Of a DNA stretch of 64,000 bases, positions 44,200 through 53,538 are shown one piece after another. A model generated the notes under the pieces. It saw only the letters and a program-made list of their open reading frames with translations, was not told the DNA's origin and did not search any database. The stretch comes from Rhizobium anhuiense (GTDB lineage Bacteria; Pseudomonadota; Alphaproteobacteria; Rhizobiales; Rhizobiaceae), in assembly GCF_003985145.1 (NCBI RefSeq), contig NZ_ML133528.1, positions 1 through 64,000 on the forward strand, read 5' to 3'. Both the position numbers and the translations under genes were made by a program. Positions within the stretch are counted from its first letter, which is position 1; each line of letters begins with the position of its first letter.

Positions 44200-44236
44200 C
44201 CCTACCGGGCATCTTCTCCCCGCTGGGGAGAAGAGG
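44200..44236. repeat. CTTCTCCCC hairpin mosaic repeat between thiolase and acyl-CoA dehydrogenase genes
   Basis: Arms CTTCTCCCC (44213-44221) and GGGGAGAAG (44225-44233) with 3-nt loop, preceded by CTACCGGGCAT. Same family as the mosaic at 22248-22296. Position just after the acyl-CoA dehydrogenase stop (44246, minus) could modulate readthrough in the operon. Confidence 0.7.
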
Positions 44237-44245
44237 GAATTCGTC

Positions 44246-46042
44246 TTAAAACGCTTCGGCGGCCAGTTCCATCATCGTGTCGGCGCCGGCTTCGATGCGG
44301 GCCTTGCGAAGGGCGGTTTCCGGCATCAGGCGTTCCATGAAGAAACGGGCGGTGACCAGCTTGTTCTTCAGGAAATCCTCGCGGGCGGCATCGCCCGATG
44401 CAAGGCCATCCTCGGCGGCTTTCGCCATCTTCGCCCACATATAGCCGAGAACGACCAGGCCGAAGAGGTGCATGTAGTCGGTCGAGCCGGCGCCGGCATT
44501 GTCGGGCTTGGCCATGGCGTTCTGCATGAACCACATGGTCGCGCCCTGGACGTCGTTCAAGCCCTTCTTCAGATGCTTGGTGAAGAAGGAGAGCTTTTCG
44601 TTGCTGCGGTTTTCCTCGCAGAAATCGCCGATTTCCTTGAAGAGGGCCATGGCGGCGCGGCCGCCGTTCAAGGCGAGCTTGCGGCCGACGAGATCGAGCG
44701 CCTGGATGCCGTTGGCGCCTTCATAGATCATGGCGATACGGGCATCGCGCACATACTGGCTCATGCCGTGTTCTTCGATATAGCCGTGGCCGCCGAAGAC
44801 CTGCTGGGCCATGACGGCATGATCGAAGCCCTTGTCGGTCATCACGCCCTTGAGGATCGGGGTGACGAGGCCGAGAATATCGTCGGCCGTCTGGCGCTCC
44901 TTCTCATCGGTGGCGCGGTGGGCGATATCGGACTTCAGCGCCGTCCAGAGCAGGAAGGCGCGGCCGGCCTCGTTGAAGGCGCGGATGGTCATCAGCGTCC
45001 GGCGAATATCCGGATGGACGATGATCGGGTCGGCCTTCTTATCCGGCGCCTTGGGGCCGGACAGCGAGCGGCCCTGGATGCGGTCGCGGGCGTAGCTGGC
45101 GGCATTCTGATAGGCGATCTCGGAAATGGCGATGCCCTGCAGGCCGACCATCAGGCGGGCCTCGTTCATCATCACGAACATGGCGTTGAGGCCGCGGTTT
45201 TCGGCGCCGATCAGGAAGCCGGTCGCCTCGTCGTAATTCATCACGCAGGTGGCGTTGGCGTGAATGCCCATCTTATGCTCGATCGCGCCGCAGGAGACGG
45301 CGTTGCGGGCGCCCGGCGCGCCGTCCTTGCCGACGAGGAATTTCGGAACGATGAAGAGCGAGATGCCCTTGGTACCCTCCGGCGCACCCTCGATGCGGGC
45401 CAGCACCAGATGGACGATATTGTCGGTCAGGTCGTGCTCGCCGGCAGAGATGAAGATTTTCTGGCCGGATATTTTGTAGCTGCCGTCAGCCTGCGGCACC
45501 GCCTTGGTGCGCAGCATGCCGAGATCGGTGCCGCAATGCGGCTCGGTGAGGTTCATGGTGCCGGACCAGGAGCCGTCCACCATCTTCGGCAGATAGGTGG
45601 CCTTCTGCTCGTCGCTGCCGTGGACGAGGATCGCGGCGATCGCGCCCTGCGTCAGGCCGGGATACATCATCAGCGACATGTTGGCGGCGGAGGTATATTC
45701 GCCGACGGCGGTATGCAGCGTATAGGGAAGTCCCTGCCCGCCGAATTCCTCCGGCACCGCAAGGCCGATCCAGCCGCCCTCGCGATAGGCTTTATAGGCC
45801 TCCTTGAAACCCTTCGGCGTCGAGACGCTGGCATCGTCGTGGCGCGTGCAGCCTTCCTGATCGCCGGAATAATTCAGCGGGAAGAGCGCTTCCTCGGCAA
45901 CCCTTCCGGCCTCGCCGAGGATCGCCTCGATCATATCGGGGGTCGCGTCGGCAAAACCCGGCAGATTGTTGTAGCGTTCGAGGCCCAGCACGTCGTTCAG
46001 GACGAAGAGCGTATCGTTCACCGGGGCCTTGTAGACTGGCAT
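44246..46042 (-). CDS. Acyl-CoA dehydrogenase (FadE-like, 3-methylmercaptopropionyl-CoA dehydrogenase class)
   Basis: FAD enzyme of 598 residues for the first oxidation of acyl-CoA, longer than the 380-residue short form and with the extra C-terminal domain of the FadE/DmdC type. Seen: GLAVPEEFGGQGLPYTLH, FSQGAIAAI-like helix, GTMNLTEPHCGTDLGMLRTKA, KIFISAGEHDLTDNIVHLVLA and YEGANGIQALDLVGRKL with the catalytic Glu. I chose the ATG at 46042; an upstream open frame to 46216 crosses a palindrome and lacks similarity. First gene of the beta-oxidation operon. Confidence 0.93.
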   Translation of the reverse strand: MPVYKAPVNDTLFVLNDVLGLERYNNLPGFADATPDMIEAILGEAGRVAEEALFPLNYSGDQEGCTRHDDASVSTPKGFKEAYKAYREGGWIGLAVPEEFGGQGLPYTLHTAVGEYTSAANMSLMMYPGLTQGAIAAILVHGSDEQKATYLPKMVDGSWSGTMNLTEPHCGTDLGMLRTKAVPQADGSYKISGQKIFISAGEHDLTDNIVHLVLARIEGAPEGTKGISLFIVPKFLVGKDGAPGARNAVSCGAIEHKMGIHANATCVMNYDEATGFLIGAENRGLNAMFVMMNEARLMVGLQGIAISEIAYQNAASYARDRIQGRSLSGPKAPDKKADPIIVHPDIRRTLMTIRAFNEAGRAFLLWTALKSDIAHRATDEKERQTADDILGLVTPILKGVMTDKGFDHAVMAQQVFGGHGYIEEHGMSQYVRDARIAMIYEGANGIQALDLVGRKLALNGGRAAMALFKEIGDFCEENRSNEKLSFFTKHLKKGLNDVQGATMWFMQNAMAKPDNAGAGSTDYMHLFGLVVLGYMWAKMAKAAEDGLASGDAAREDFLKNKLVTARFFMERLMPETALRKARIEAGADTMMELAAEAF

Positions 46043-46107
46043 CTCTCGAATTCCTCCCATTCGGCTTGACCGGATCGCCCCGGCCTCGGGCACTGTCTTA
46101 CAAAATA

Positions 46108-46129
46108 TTGACGTTTGCGTAAACGTCAA
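46108..46129. promoter_or_regulatory. Palindromic operator upstream of beta-oxidation operon
   Basis: Arms TTGACGTTT and AAACGTCAA with centre GCGT, 66 bp upstream of the first gene. It resembles the TTTACGT/ACGTAAAC class of sites bound by MerR-type LiuR/FadP-like or PsrA-type regulators of fatty-acid genes in proteobacteria. The binding protein is not encoded nearby; assignment is inference. Confidence 0.72.
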
Positions 46130-46294
46130 ATTTTGCACCCTGGCCGTCTTTTCGTGAAAAAATTCACGAGCACGAACCCGTGGGCCATGACGTGCGCGGA
46201 GGAGATGCCATCTCATCTTCCTTGTCCATCTGGGAAAGGCGTATAAGCGGGGCTTCGTTCAAGCCGCAATCGGGCAATGCTTCAGGAGGGCCGC

Positions 46295-46978
46295 ATGATC
46301 AGTTTCGAGGCGATAAGGCAGCGTGCCGAGGAACGAAAGGGCGGAGCGGCCGCGTTGCAGGCCCTGCTGCAGAATCACCGGCCGGATCACGAGCGGCTGC
46401 GCGCCATGCCCGACGATCGCATCCTGGCGGATATGACCCGGCGGGTCTTCTACAGCGGTTTCGTCCAGAAGGTGATCGATGCGAAGTGGCCGGGTTTCGA
46501 GGCGGCATTTTCCGGTTTCGATCCGGCGACGCTGAATATCGCACCCGACGATTATTGGCATGCCCTGACCTCGGATGAGCGGATCATCCGCAACGGCGCC
46601 AAGATCATGTCGGTTCGCGCCAATGCCGCCTTCGTCAGGGCGTTGGCGAAGGAATATGGCCGCGCCGGCGTCTTCTTCGCCGACTGGCCACGGGATGACC
46701 AGATCGGCCTTCTCGACCTCTTGAGCAAACGCGGCAGCCGGCTCGGCGGCATGACCGGACAATATTTCCTGCGTGGCATCGGCCGCGACAGCTTCATCGG
46801 AACGATGGATGTGCTCACCTGCCTCCGATCGGTCGGGGTGCCGCTCTCCTCCTCCGGCACGACGAAGAAGGACCAGCAACTGATCCAGCAGACCTTCAAC
46901 GGCTGGGCCGGGGAAACCGGTCTTTCCCTCATCCATCTCTCACGCATCAGCGCCTATTCGATCGATTCGGCGCACTGA
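46295..46978 (+). CDS. DNA-3-methyladenine glycosylase I-like protein
   Basis: Base-excision repair glycosylase-like protein of 227 residues with helix-hairpin-helix fold: FEAIRQRAEERKGGAAAL, RRVFYSGFVQKVIDAKWPG, IRNGAKIMSVRANAAFVRA and RDSFIGTMDVLTCLRSVG. The zinc residues of the Tag enzyme are not clear, so activity on 3-methyladenine is uncertain. The ATG at 46295 follows AGGAGGG. Divergent from the beta-oxidation operon, 252 bp away. Confidence 0.8.
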   Translation: MISFEAIRQRAEERKGGAAALQALLQNHRPDHERLRAMPDDRILADMTRRVFYSGFVQKVIDAKWPGFEAAFSGFDPATLNIAPDDYWHALTSDERIIRNGAKIMSVRANAAFVRALAKEYGRAGVFFADWPRDDQIGLLDLLSKRGSRLGGMTGQYFLRGIGRDSFIGTMDVLTCLRSVGVPLSSSGTTKKDQQLIQQTFNGWAGETGLSLIHLSRISAYSIDSAH

Positions 46979-47051
46979 AATTCCGGTCGAGCGGTGGCGC
47001 CGGCCGTTCGAACTTCCTACGTGATTGCGACGATCCATCGAGGACGACATC

Positions 47052-47753
47052 ATGACCGATTTTCCCTATGAGAGTGCCCTCATCGTCGGCGCGGGCTCCG
47101 GCATCAGCGCCTCGCTCGCCCGGCAATTGTCGGCGCAGGGCGTCAAGGTCGGGCTCGCCGCCCGCAATATCGAAAAGCTGCAAGGGCTCATCGAGGAGAC
47201 CGGCGCCAGCGCCTTTACAACAGACGTCTCGCAGCCGGCGAGCGTCGCAGCCCTGTTCGAAGAGGCTGCCGCCGCCATCGGCGGGCCCGACGTGGTGATT
47301 TTCAATGCCAGCGCCCGCCTGCGCGGGCCGCTCGCCGAACTCGATCCCGCCGAAGTCGAGAAGGCGATCACGACCACCGCTTTCGGCGGTTTCCTGGTGG
47401 TGCAGCAGGCGGCACAGCGGATGATCCCGCGCGGCCGCGGCGCCATCCTCATCACCGGCGCCTCGGCAAGCGTGAAGGGCTTTGCGCAATCGGCGCCCTT
47501 CGCGATGGGCAAGTTCGCGCTGCGCGGCCTTGCCCTGAGTGCTGCCCGCGAACTCGGGCCGATGGGCATCCATGTCGCGCATTTCGTCATCGACGGCGCA
47601 GTGCGCTCGCAGATCCGGCCGGATCGGGCGGAGAAGCCCGACGGCACGTTGCTGCCGGAGGCGATCGCCCAGACCTATATCGACGTGCTTCGCCAGCACC
47701 GCAGCGCGTGGTCGCTGGAGGTGGAAGTCCGGCCGTGGACGGAGAGCTTCTGA
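47052..47753 (+). CDS. Short-chain dehydrogenase/reductase-like protein without catalytic Tyr
   Basis: Rossmann-fold SDR of 233 residues. The cofactor loop is GAGSGISASLARQL, weaker than TGxxxGIG. The catalytic YxxxK position reads FAMGK in QSAPFAMGKFALRGLAL, so Tyr is Phe; Ser is in TGASASVKG and KFALRGLALSAARELGPMGIHVAHFVIDG is the typical helix after it. I recall a proteobacterial subgroup with the same Phe, so this may be a family trait. Reaction and substrate unknown. Good ATG at 47052. Confidence 0.85.
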   Translation: MTDFPYESALIVGAGSGISASLARQLSAQGVKVGLAARNIEKLQGLIEETGASAFTTDVSQPASVAALFEEAAAAIGGPDVVIFNASARLRGPLAELDPAEVEKAITTTAFGGFLVVQQAAQRMIPRGRGAILITGASASVKGFAQSAPFAMGKFALRGLALSAARELGPMGIHVAHFVIDGAVRSQIRPDRAEKPDGTLLPEAIAQTYIDVLRQHRSAWSLEVEVRPWTESF

Positions 47754-47846
47754 GCTAGATCAGCGCGCCGCCGCCGGAGAAGGCAACTTTCGCGGCGGCA
47801 TCAAACGCACTATGTTTCGTCCTCTGAGCTGGCTGGGAGGAAACCG

Positions 47847-48212
47847 ATGCCGCGCCTGGACCACGTCACCATCGAAACCCGCGATGCGCCTGTCATGATC
47901 AGTTTTCTCGAAACCTTGCTCGGTGTCAGGGAAGGCTATCGGCCGCCCTTCGCCTCGCCCGGCCATTGGCTTTATCTGGACGAGCGCCCGGTCATCCATC
48001 TCAGCCTGACATCGCGCAGCACCGATTTTCCGCCCGGCATCTTCAACCATGTCGCCTTCAGCCTTTACGAATTCGGGCCGGCGCTGGAACGCATCAAGGC
48101 GAGCGGCTATCGCTACGAATATTGCGATATTCCCGACACCGATCTCGGTCAGGTCTTCGTCTACGGCCCCGAGGGCGTGAAGATCGAGCTGCAATATCCG
48201 CGTCCGGCCTGA
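47847..48212 (+). CDS. VOC superfamily (glyoxalase/dioxygenase-like) protein
   Basis: 121 residues of two beta-alpha-beta-beta-beta modules: LDHVTIETRDAPVMISFLET with candidate metal His, GHWLYLDERPVIHLSL, FNHVAFSLYEFGPALERI and GQVFVYGPEGVKIELQY with the second metal pair (His, Glu). Metal-dependent lyase, isomerase or dioxygenase; substrate unknown. 93 bp after the SDR gene, possibly co-transcribed. Confidence 0.88.
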   Translation: MPRLDHVTIETRDAPVMISFLETLLGVREGYRPPFASPGHWLYLDERPVIHLSLTSRSTDFPPGIFNHVAFSLYEFGPALERIKASGYRYEYCDIPDTDLGQVFVYGPEGVKIELQYPRPA

Positions 48213-48542
48213 TCGTGGCGGCGCCATCCGATCTGACGAATTGAACGGCAATTGCCGTCAAAAACGGCGTTTGGGCCGCAAACGTTAAAAAATTCTCAGC
48301 GACATTAACGGCTTGTTTACCACGTTTCGTGAAAGGTGCGGATTGAGCAGTAGCGATCCGCATTCCTTGCCCCAGTCTCGCGTTCCTTAAGGATGCCGCT
48401 ACATCGTTCAGCTTGAGGAAAGTCTAATTGACTAACTTCTTGTGAATGGTGCGCTCCGGTTCGCGCAAATGCGCGGGCAGCAGACGGAAAAGCCAAAGAT
48501 CGAGCTCTGACGAGAGGTCGAGCAGTCGAAGCGAGCAAGAAG
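48213..48542. promoter_or_regulatory. Upstream region of podJ-like gene with a CtrA-like site
   Basis: About 330 bp. TTAA-CGGCTTG-TTTA at 48305-48319 fits the CtrA half-site pair TTAA(N7)TTAA with one mismatch. CtrA control of podJ is known in alphaproteobacteria, so this is plausible but unproven. No gene seen. Confidence 0.45.
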
Positions 48543-51500
48543 ATGAACGGATCGCGATCAAATCCTTCCCGACAGTCCGACAGGACCTCGCTCGATGCGC
48601 TGAACCGCACGATCGAAGGGCTGGAGGCGCGCATCGAGGGGCTGATGGGCAGCACCGGGCGCGAACAGCGGCCGCGCACGGCAACGCCCGAGCGCGATCC
48701 CTATGCCGGCTCCTATGCTCCCCGGCCCGTAAAGGCCCCGCCCGAGCCGCGGCCAGATCCGCTCGCCGAAATCCGCCAGCGCCAGCGCGCCCTCGAAGCC
48801 GGCCGCGAGCGGCCCTACACACGTGAGCAGGCCCCGCTCTCACGTGAACCCGCCCCACGCGCCGCCCCAGTGCCGGCGCCCGCCTTCCGCGCCGGTGACG
48901 ACACGATGACGGAGATCGCCCAGGCGCTCGTCAATCTGCGGCAGGACCTGAAGCGCGACATTTCCGAGGGTGTCACCCGCGAGATGAATACGCTGCGCGC
49001 CGAGCTGCGCGAGATCAAGGAAAATGCCGGGGACAGCCGTTTCGCCGACGACATGCGCGCCGATATGGGCCGCCTTGCCCAGAGCATCACCCAGCTGACC
49101 GGCCGCTCGAGCGGCCCGGAGGCCGCCGGCCTGCGCGAGGATTTCGAGGAGCTGCGCTCGCTGATGGACGGGCTGGCGCGCGAGGATTCGCTGCGCCATA
49201 TGGAAAACCGCTGGGACGGCGTCGAGAGCCGGCTTGCGGCACTCGATACCGAGGGGCTGCAGGAAGAGCTGGTTTCGCTGGCCTATCGCCTCGACGACAT
49301 CAAGCGCCACATCGGCGGCATGGGCGAAAGCCCGGCCGTGCGGGCGCTGGAAGACAAGCTCATCTCCATCGCCACGGCGATGGAGCATTTCGGCAACATG
49401 ATCCAGCCGCACGACCGGGTCATGTCCGAACAGTTCGCCGCCATGGACATGCGGCTCGACGAGATCAGCCGGGCGATCGCAGCCAGCGGACGCGCGGCTG
49501 CCGCGAACGATCCGGCGCTGATGCAGCGGCTGGAAAGCCGGCTTTCGGCGCTCGCCGATCAGATCGACCTGATGAGCCATGATGCGGCCAGCCGTGCAAC
49601 GCCGGCCGACGAGCTGGCGATGCGGCTGGAGGCGCTGACCGGACGCGTCGAGGAGTTGGCGAATGCGGAAGCGACGTCGCGGCTCGACGAACGGCTGGAA
49701 CATCTTTCCTATCTGCTGGAGCGCACGCAGAAGGCTGCGCCCCAGCCCGACCTCACCGGCACGCTGTCGGACATTTCCCGCAAGATCGACGCGCTTGAGA
49801 ACGGCGCCGTCAACGATGTGCTGGCGCAGCGGCTCGACTATCTCGCCCGGCGTATCGACGAGATGGCGCATCAGCAGCAAGTGCCGGTGCCGGCCGCTGC
49901 GGTCGACGACGGCGCCTTCCGGCGCCTCGAAGGACGACTGAGCGACATCGCCGCCCGGCTGGAAGAGAGCACATCCGCAGCGCCGACCGATCCGCGGGCG
50001 CTGAAGAACCTCGAAGACCAGATAGCCCATCTTTCAGCGCTGATGAGCGAGCCGCGCGAAAGCGCTGCGATGCCTGCCGAATTCGACCGTCGCATGGGCG
50101 CGATCGAAGACTATATGGCGACGAGCGACGAATATATCATCGAAGCCGCACGCCAGGCGGCCGAAGCCGTCGTCGAAGCCTATTCGCGCCATGGCGGCCC
50201 GCAGGGCGCCGTGGCACCCGCCGACATGTCGGCGCTGACGGCACTTGCCGAAGATCTGCGCCACCTCGAAGATCTCAGCCGCGACAGCGAGGAGCGCACG
50301 CACAAGACTTTCAAGGCTTTGCACGAGACGCTGGTCCATATCGCCGACCGCCTCGACGGCATGGAAGAGCGCGGGCGGCCGCTCGCCCAGATGCCGGTGG
50401 CCGAGGTCGATTTCGATGTCGATCCCTACGCGCTGATGGTGGCCGAAGCGGAGATGAACAGGGCGGCGGAGACAGCCGCAACGCTGAAGGCCTCTCCGGT
50501 GATCCGTACGGCCGAGGTCGCAGCCGAACCTGCCGCCCCGGCTCAAACCAGCGCCATGAGCGGAACGAGCGTGATCGCCATCGAAGCCGCGACCCGGACG
50601 ACGGAGGCTGCGGCAGCGGCTCCGGCGCCGTCAAAGGTCAGCCTGCTCGCCAGCCTCGGCAAGCGGCTGCTGCCGGCCAAGAAAACCGAGAGCCGGGCGA
50701 GCGAACGCCCGATGATCGACCCCGCGCCGTCGATCGACCCCGCCGACGTGGTGCCGACGGATGCCGCAAACGAACTGCTCGAGCCGGGCTCGGGCACACC
50801 TGACGTGAAGAAGATCCTGGAACGGGTTCGCGCCAGCCAGAGTGCGGCGCGCGGCAAACCTGCCGGCGAAACCGACCGGGCCGATTATATCGCCGCCGCC
50901 CGCCGTGCGGCGCAGGCGGCCGCGATGGAGGTGGACGCCAATCCGAAGCAGGCCGCCGTCAAGCCCGAGAAGAAAGGCGCGACCGCCGGCAAGGCTGGCA
51001 AGACGTCTGACAAGACGGGCAAGACCAGCGCCTTTTCGCGCTACCGGCGGCCGATCCTGCTGGCGGTCGGCGCGGTGCTGCTCGCCATCATGGCCTTTCC
51101 GCTTGCCCGGACGCTGACGAGCGGCGAGAGCGCACCGCAGGCGCCAGCCGAAGTTTCGGCGCTGAGCGGGGCGACGGAAAACCCGTCGCCTGCTGTGCCG
51201 GAAGCGATCCCCGCCCAGCCGGACGCCGCAGCCATCGGAACGACCGCGCCGGCAGCGGAGGCTACGCCTCCGGCTGGCGAACAGGCGCAGCCGGAAGCAG
51301 CCCCGCCGGTTGCCGGCGAGCATCTGACCGACGCAGCACCGCTCGACGGCGAAGGGGCTGCGACGTTTGCCCCCCCTGCTCCATCCGGCGCGGCACAGGA
51401 GACATCGGGCTTCGTTCCCGCACCTGCACCGCAGGCCGCCATCACCATTCCCGACACCGTCCAGCCGAAATCGCTGGCCGATGCGGCAAGCGGCGGCGAT

Positions 51501-52316
51501 GCGCTGGCGCTGTTCGAGATCGGCGCGCGTTATTCGGACGGCCGCAACGGCATGACGGTCGATCAGAAGCAGGCGGCAAGCTGGTATCAGCTTTCGGCCG
51601 ACAAGGGCTTTGCGCCTGCTGAGTATCGGCTCGGCAGCATGTACGAGAAGGGCAACGGCGTCGAGCGCGACATCGCTAAGGCCAAGGGCTTCTACGAGCA
51701 GGCGGCAAACCAGGGCAATGCCAGCGCCATGCACAATCTCGCCGTCCTCTACGCCTCCGGCGCACTCGGCCAGCAGGATTATGCGACGGCAGCCTCGTGG
51801 TTCACCAAGGCTGCGAATCTCGGCATCACCGACAGCCAGTTCAACCTGGCGATTCTCTGCGCCAGGGGCAACGGGGTGCCGGCGGATCTCGAAGAATCCT
51901 ACAAGTGGTTTGCGATTGCCGCCAAGGCCGGCGACAAGGATGCGGCGCAGAAGCGCGACGAAGTGGCCAACGCCATGAAGCCCGATCAGCTCGAACGGGC
52001 GCGCGCCAAGGCCGATCTGTGGAAGCCGGAGCCGCTCGACCACCGCACCAACGCCATCGACATCCCCGACGAATGGGCCGGCACCGGCGCCAAGACGGCG
52101 ACCGTCGACATGAAGAAGGCGATCCGCAACATCCAGGCGATCCTCAACAATAACGGCTTCGACGCCGGCGCGCCGGACGGCGAAATGGGCGCGAAGACCG
52201 TGACCGCGATCAAGAACTTCCAGAAGTCGGTCGGCCAGGAGCCGGACGGCAAGGTGACCGACGCAACCGTGAAGGCGCTGCTCGAACGCAACAAGCAGGG
52301 CAGCAAGGCAATCTAA
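48543..52316 (+). CDS. podJ: PodJ-like polar localization factor with Sel1 repeats and peptidoglycan-binding domain
   Basis: Polar organiser of 1257 residues. Long cytoplasmic coiled coil (about 1-700, regularly spaced LxxRLxxLA heptads), a proline/alanine-rich stretch, one membrane segment at about 834-858 (PILLAVGAVLLAIMAFPLA), a periplasmic Pro/Ala linker, three or four Sel1/TPR-like repeats (about 977-1140: AASWYQLSADKGFAPAEYRL, AKGFYEQAANQGNASAMHNL, AASWFTKAANLGITDSQFNL, SYKWFAIAAKAGD) and a C-terminal peptidoglycan-binding domain (about 1190-1250, IQAILNNNGFDAGAPDGEMG). This order is that of PodJ. The start ATG 48543 follows AAGAAG. Localisation of other factors is inferred from the family. 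Confidence 0.88.
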   Translation: MNGSRSNPSRQSDRTSLDALNRTIEGLEARIEGLMGSTGREQRPRTATPERDPYAGSYAPRPVKAPPEPRPDPLAEIRQRQRALEAGRERPYTREQAPLSREPAPRAAPVPAPAFRAGDDTMTEIAQALVNLRQDLKRDISEGVTREMNTLRAELREIKENAGDSRFADDMRADMGRLAQSITQLTGRSSGPEAAGLREDFEELRSLMDGLAREDSLRHMENRWDGVESRLAALDTEGLQEELVSLAYRLDDIKRHIGGMGESPAVRALEDKLISIATAMEHFGNMIQPHDRVMSEQFAAMDMRLDEISRAIAASGRAAAANDPALMQRLESRLSALADQIDLMSHDAASRATPADELAMRLEALTGRVEELANAEATSRLDERLEHLSYLLERTQKAAPQPDLTGTLSDISRKIDALENGAVNDVLAQRLDYLARRIDEMAHQQQVPVPAAAVDDGAFRRLEGRLSDIAARLEESTSAAPTDPRALKNLEDQIAHLSALMSEPRESAAMPAEFDRRMGAIEDYMATSDEYIIEAARQAAEAVVEAYSRHGGPQGAVAPADMSALTALAEDLRHLEDLSRDSEERTHKTFKALHETLVHIADRLDGMEERGRPLAQMPVAEVDFDVDPYALMVAEAEMNRAAETAATLKASPVIRTAEVAAEPAAPAQTSAMSGTSVIAIEAATRTTEAAAAAPAPSKVSLLASLGKRLLPAKKTESRASERPMIDPAPSIDPADVVPTDAANELLEPGSGTPDVKKILERVRASQSAARGKPAGETDRADYIAAARRAAQAAAMEVDANPKQAAVKPEKKGATAGKAGKTSDKTGKTSAFSRYRRPILLAVGAVLLAIMAFPLARTLTSGESAPQAPAEVSALSGATENPSPAVPEAIPAQPDAAAIGTTAPAAEATPPAGEQAQPEAAPPVAGEHLTDAAPLDGEGAATFAPPAPSGAAQETSGFVPAPAPQAAITIPDTVQPKSLADAASGGDALALFEIGARYSDGRNGMTVDQKQAASWYQLSADKGFAPAEYRLGSMYEKGNGVERDIAKAKGFYEQAANQGNASAMHNLAVLYASGALGQQDYATAASWFTKAANLGITDSQFNLAILCARGNGVPADLEESYKWFAIAAKAGDKDAAQKRDEVANAMKPDQLERARAKADLWKPEPLDHRTNAIDIPDEWAGTGAKTATVDMKKAIRNIQAILNNNGFDAGAPDGEMGAKTVTAIKNFQKSVGQEPDGKVTDATVKALLERNKQGSKAI

Positions 52317-52614
52317 GCGCGTCGCATCGACAAGGGATCGTCTCATATCTCTGCTTTGGGCAATCTGAAGGGCCTGGCGGCACAATGCCGCAAGGCTTCT
52401 TCCAATTTTTCCGCCGCCTGTCACAAAACCTGAAAAAAGCCGGATTATGCCCGGACATATCGATCCGCGCATCCGGCGAATCCTCTGCCGCCGATCTCTT
52501 CGCCAATCAGGCCCGATCGAAAGCCTCTGGCAACGATTTCACAGTATGGTGCGCATTCGAACGGGGACGTGACAGAAACCGCCCGGCAGGAGCGGTCATC
52601 ATTCGGGGTCAGCT
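52317..52614. other. Intergenic region, nothing recognised
   Basis: About 300 bp after podJ, without gene or clear palindrome. The right part presumably holds the promoter of the transporter-like gene at 52615. Confidence 0.35.
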
Positions 52615-53538
52615 GTGACAATCTATCTGCCCATCGCAGAATTGTCGGTGAACATCTTCATCATTCTCGGCATGGGGGCGGCCGTCGGATTCCTGTCTGG
52701 AATGTTCGGCGTCGGCGGCGGCTTTCTCATCACGCCGCTGCTGATCTTCTACAACATTCCCCCTGTCGTCGCGGTCGCGACCGGCGCCAACCAGGTGGTG
52801 GCGTCGTCGATCTCGGGCGCGATCACCCATTTCCGGCGCGGCACGCTCGACGTCAAGCTCGGCACGGTGCTGCTGCTGGGCGGCCTATCGGGCGCCACGG
52901 TCGGCATCTGGATCTTCTCGCTTTTGCGCCGGGTCGGCCAGCTCGATCTCATCATCTCGCTGATGTACGTCATCTTCCTCGGCACCGTCGGCGGACTGAT
53001 GCTGCTCGAAAGCATCAATGCGATGCGGCGGGCAGCGCGCAACGAGCCGCCGGCGCCGCGCAAGCCCGGCCACCAGCACTGGGTGCACAAACTGCCGCTC
53101 AAGGTGCGTTTCAAGAAATCGAAGATCTATCTGAGCGTCATTCCGGTCGTCGCGCTCGGCTTTGCGATCGGCATCCTCACCTCGATCATGGGTGTCGGCG
53201 GCGGCTTCATCATGGTGCCGGCGATGATCTACCTGCTGCGCATCCCGACCAATGTCGTCGTCGGCACCTCGCTGTTCCAAATCATCTTCGTTACCGCCTA
53301 TACGACGATCGTGCAGGCGGCGACGAACTTCTCCGTCGACATCGTGCTCGCCTTCATCCTGATGGTGGCGGGTGTCATCGGCGCGCAATACGGCGTGCGG
53401 GTCGGCCAGAAGCTGCGCGGCGAACAGCTGCGCGCCCTGCTCGGACTGCTGGTGCTCGCCGTCGGCCTGCGTCTGGCGGTCGCGCTGGTGGTGACGCCGG
53501 CCGACGTCTATTCGGTGGTCATGGGAGCGGGCAACTGA
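52615..53538 (+). CDS. TauE/SafE-family (DUF81) anion permease
   Basis: Inner-membrane protein of 307 residues with 8-9 helices, sulfite/organosulfonate exporter family. The twin family signature appears twice: FLSGMFGVGGGFLITPLLIF and TSIMGVGGGFIMVPAMIY. A cytoplasmic loop is basic (RKPGHQHWVHKLPLKVRFKK). It starts at GTG 52615; a longer frame is a shadow. Its stop overlaps the next ATG as TGATG (53536-53540), so they are coupled; that partner is a TIGR02186 protein, typical for this pair. Confidence 0.9.
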   Translation: MTIYLPIAELSVNIFIILGMGAAVGFLSGMFGVGGGFLITPLLIFYNIPPVVAVATGANQVVASSISGAITHFRRGTLDVKLGTVLLLGGLSGATVGIWIFSLLRRVGQLDLIISLMYVIFLGTVGGLMLLESINAMRRAARNEPPAPRKPGHQHWVHKLPLKVRFKKSKIYLSVIPVVALGFAIGILTSIMGVGGGFIMVPAMIYLLRIPTNVVVGTSLFQIIFVTAYTTIVQAATNFSVDIVLAFILMVAGVIGAQYGVRVGQKLRGEQLRALLGLLVLAVGLRLAVALVVTPADVYSVVMGAGN

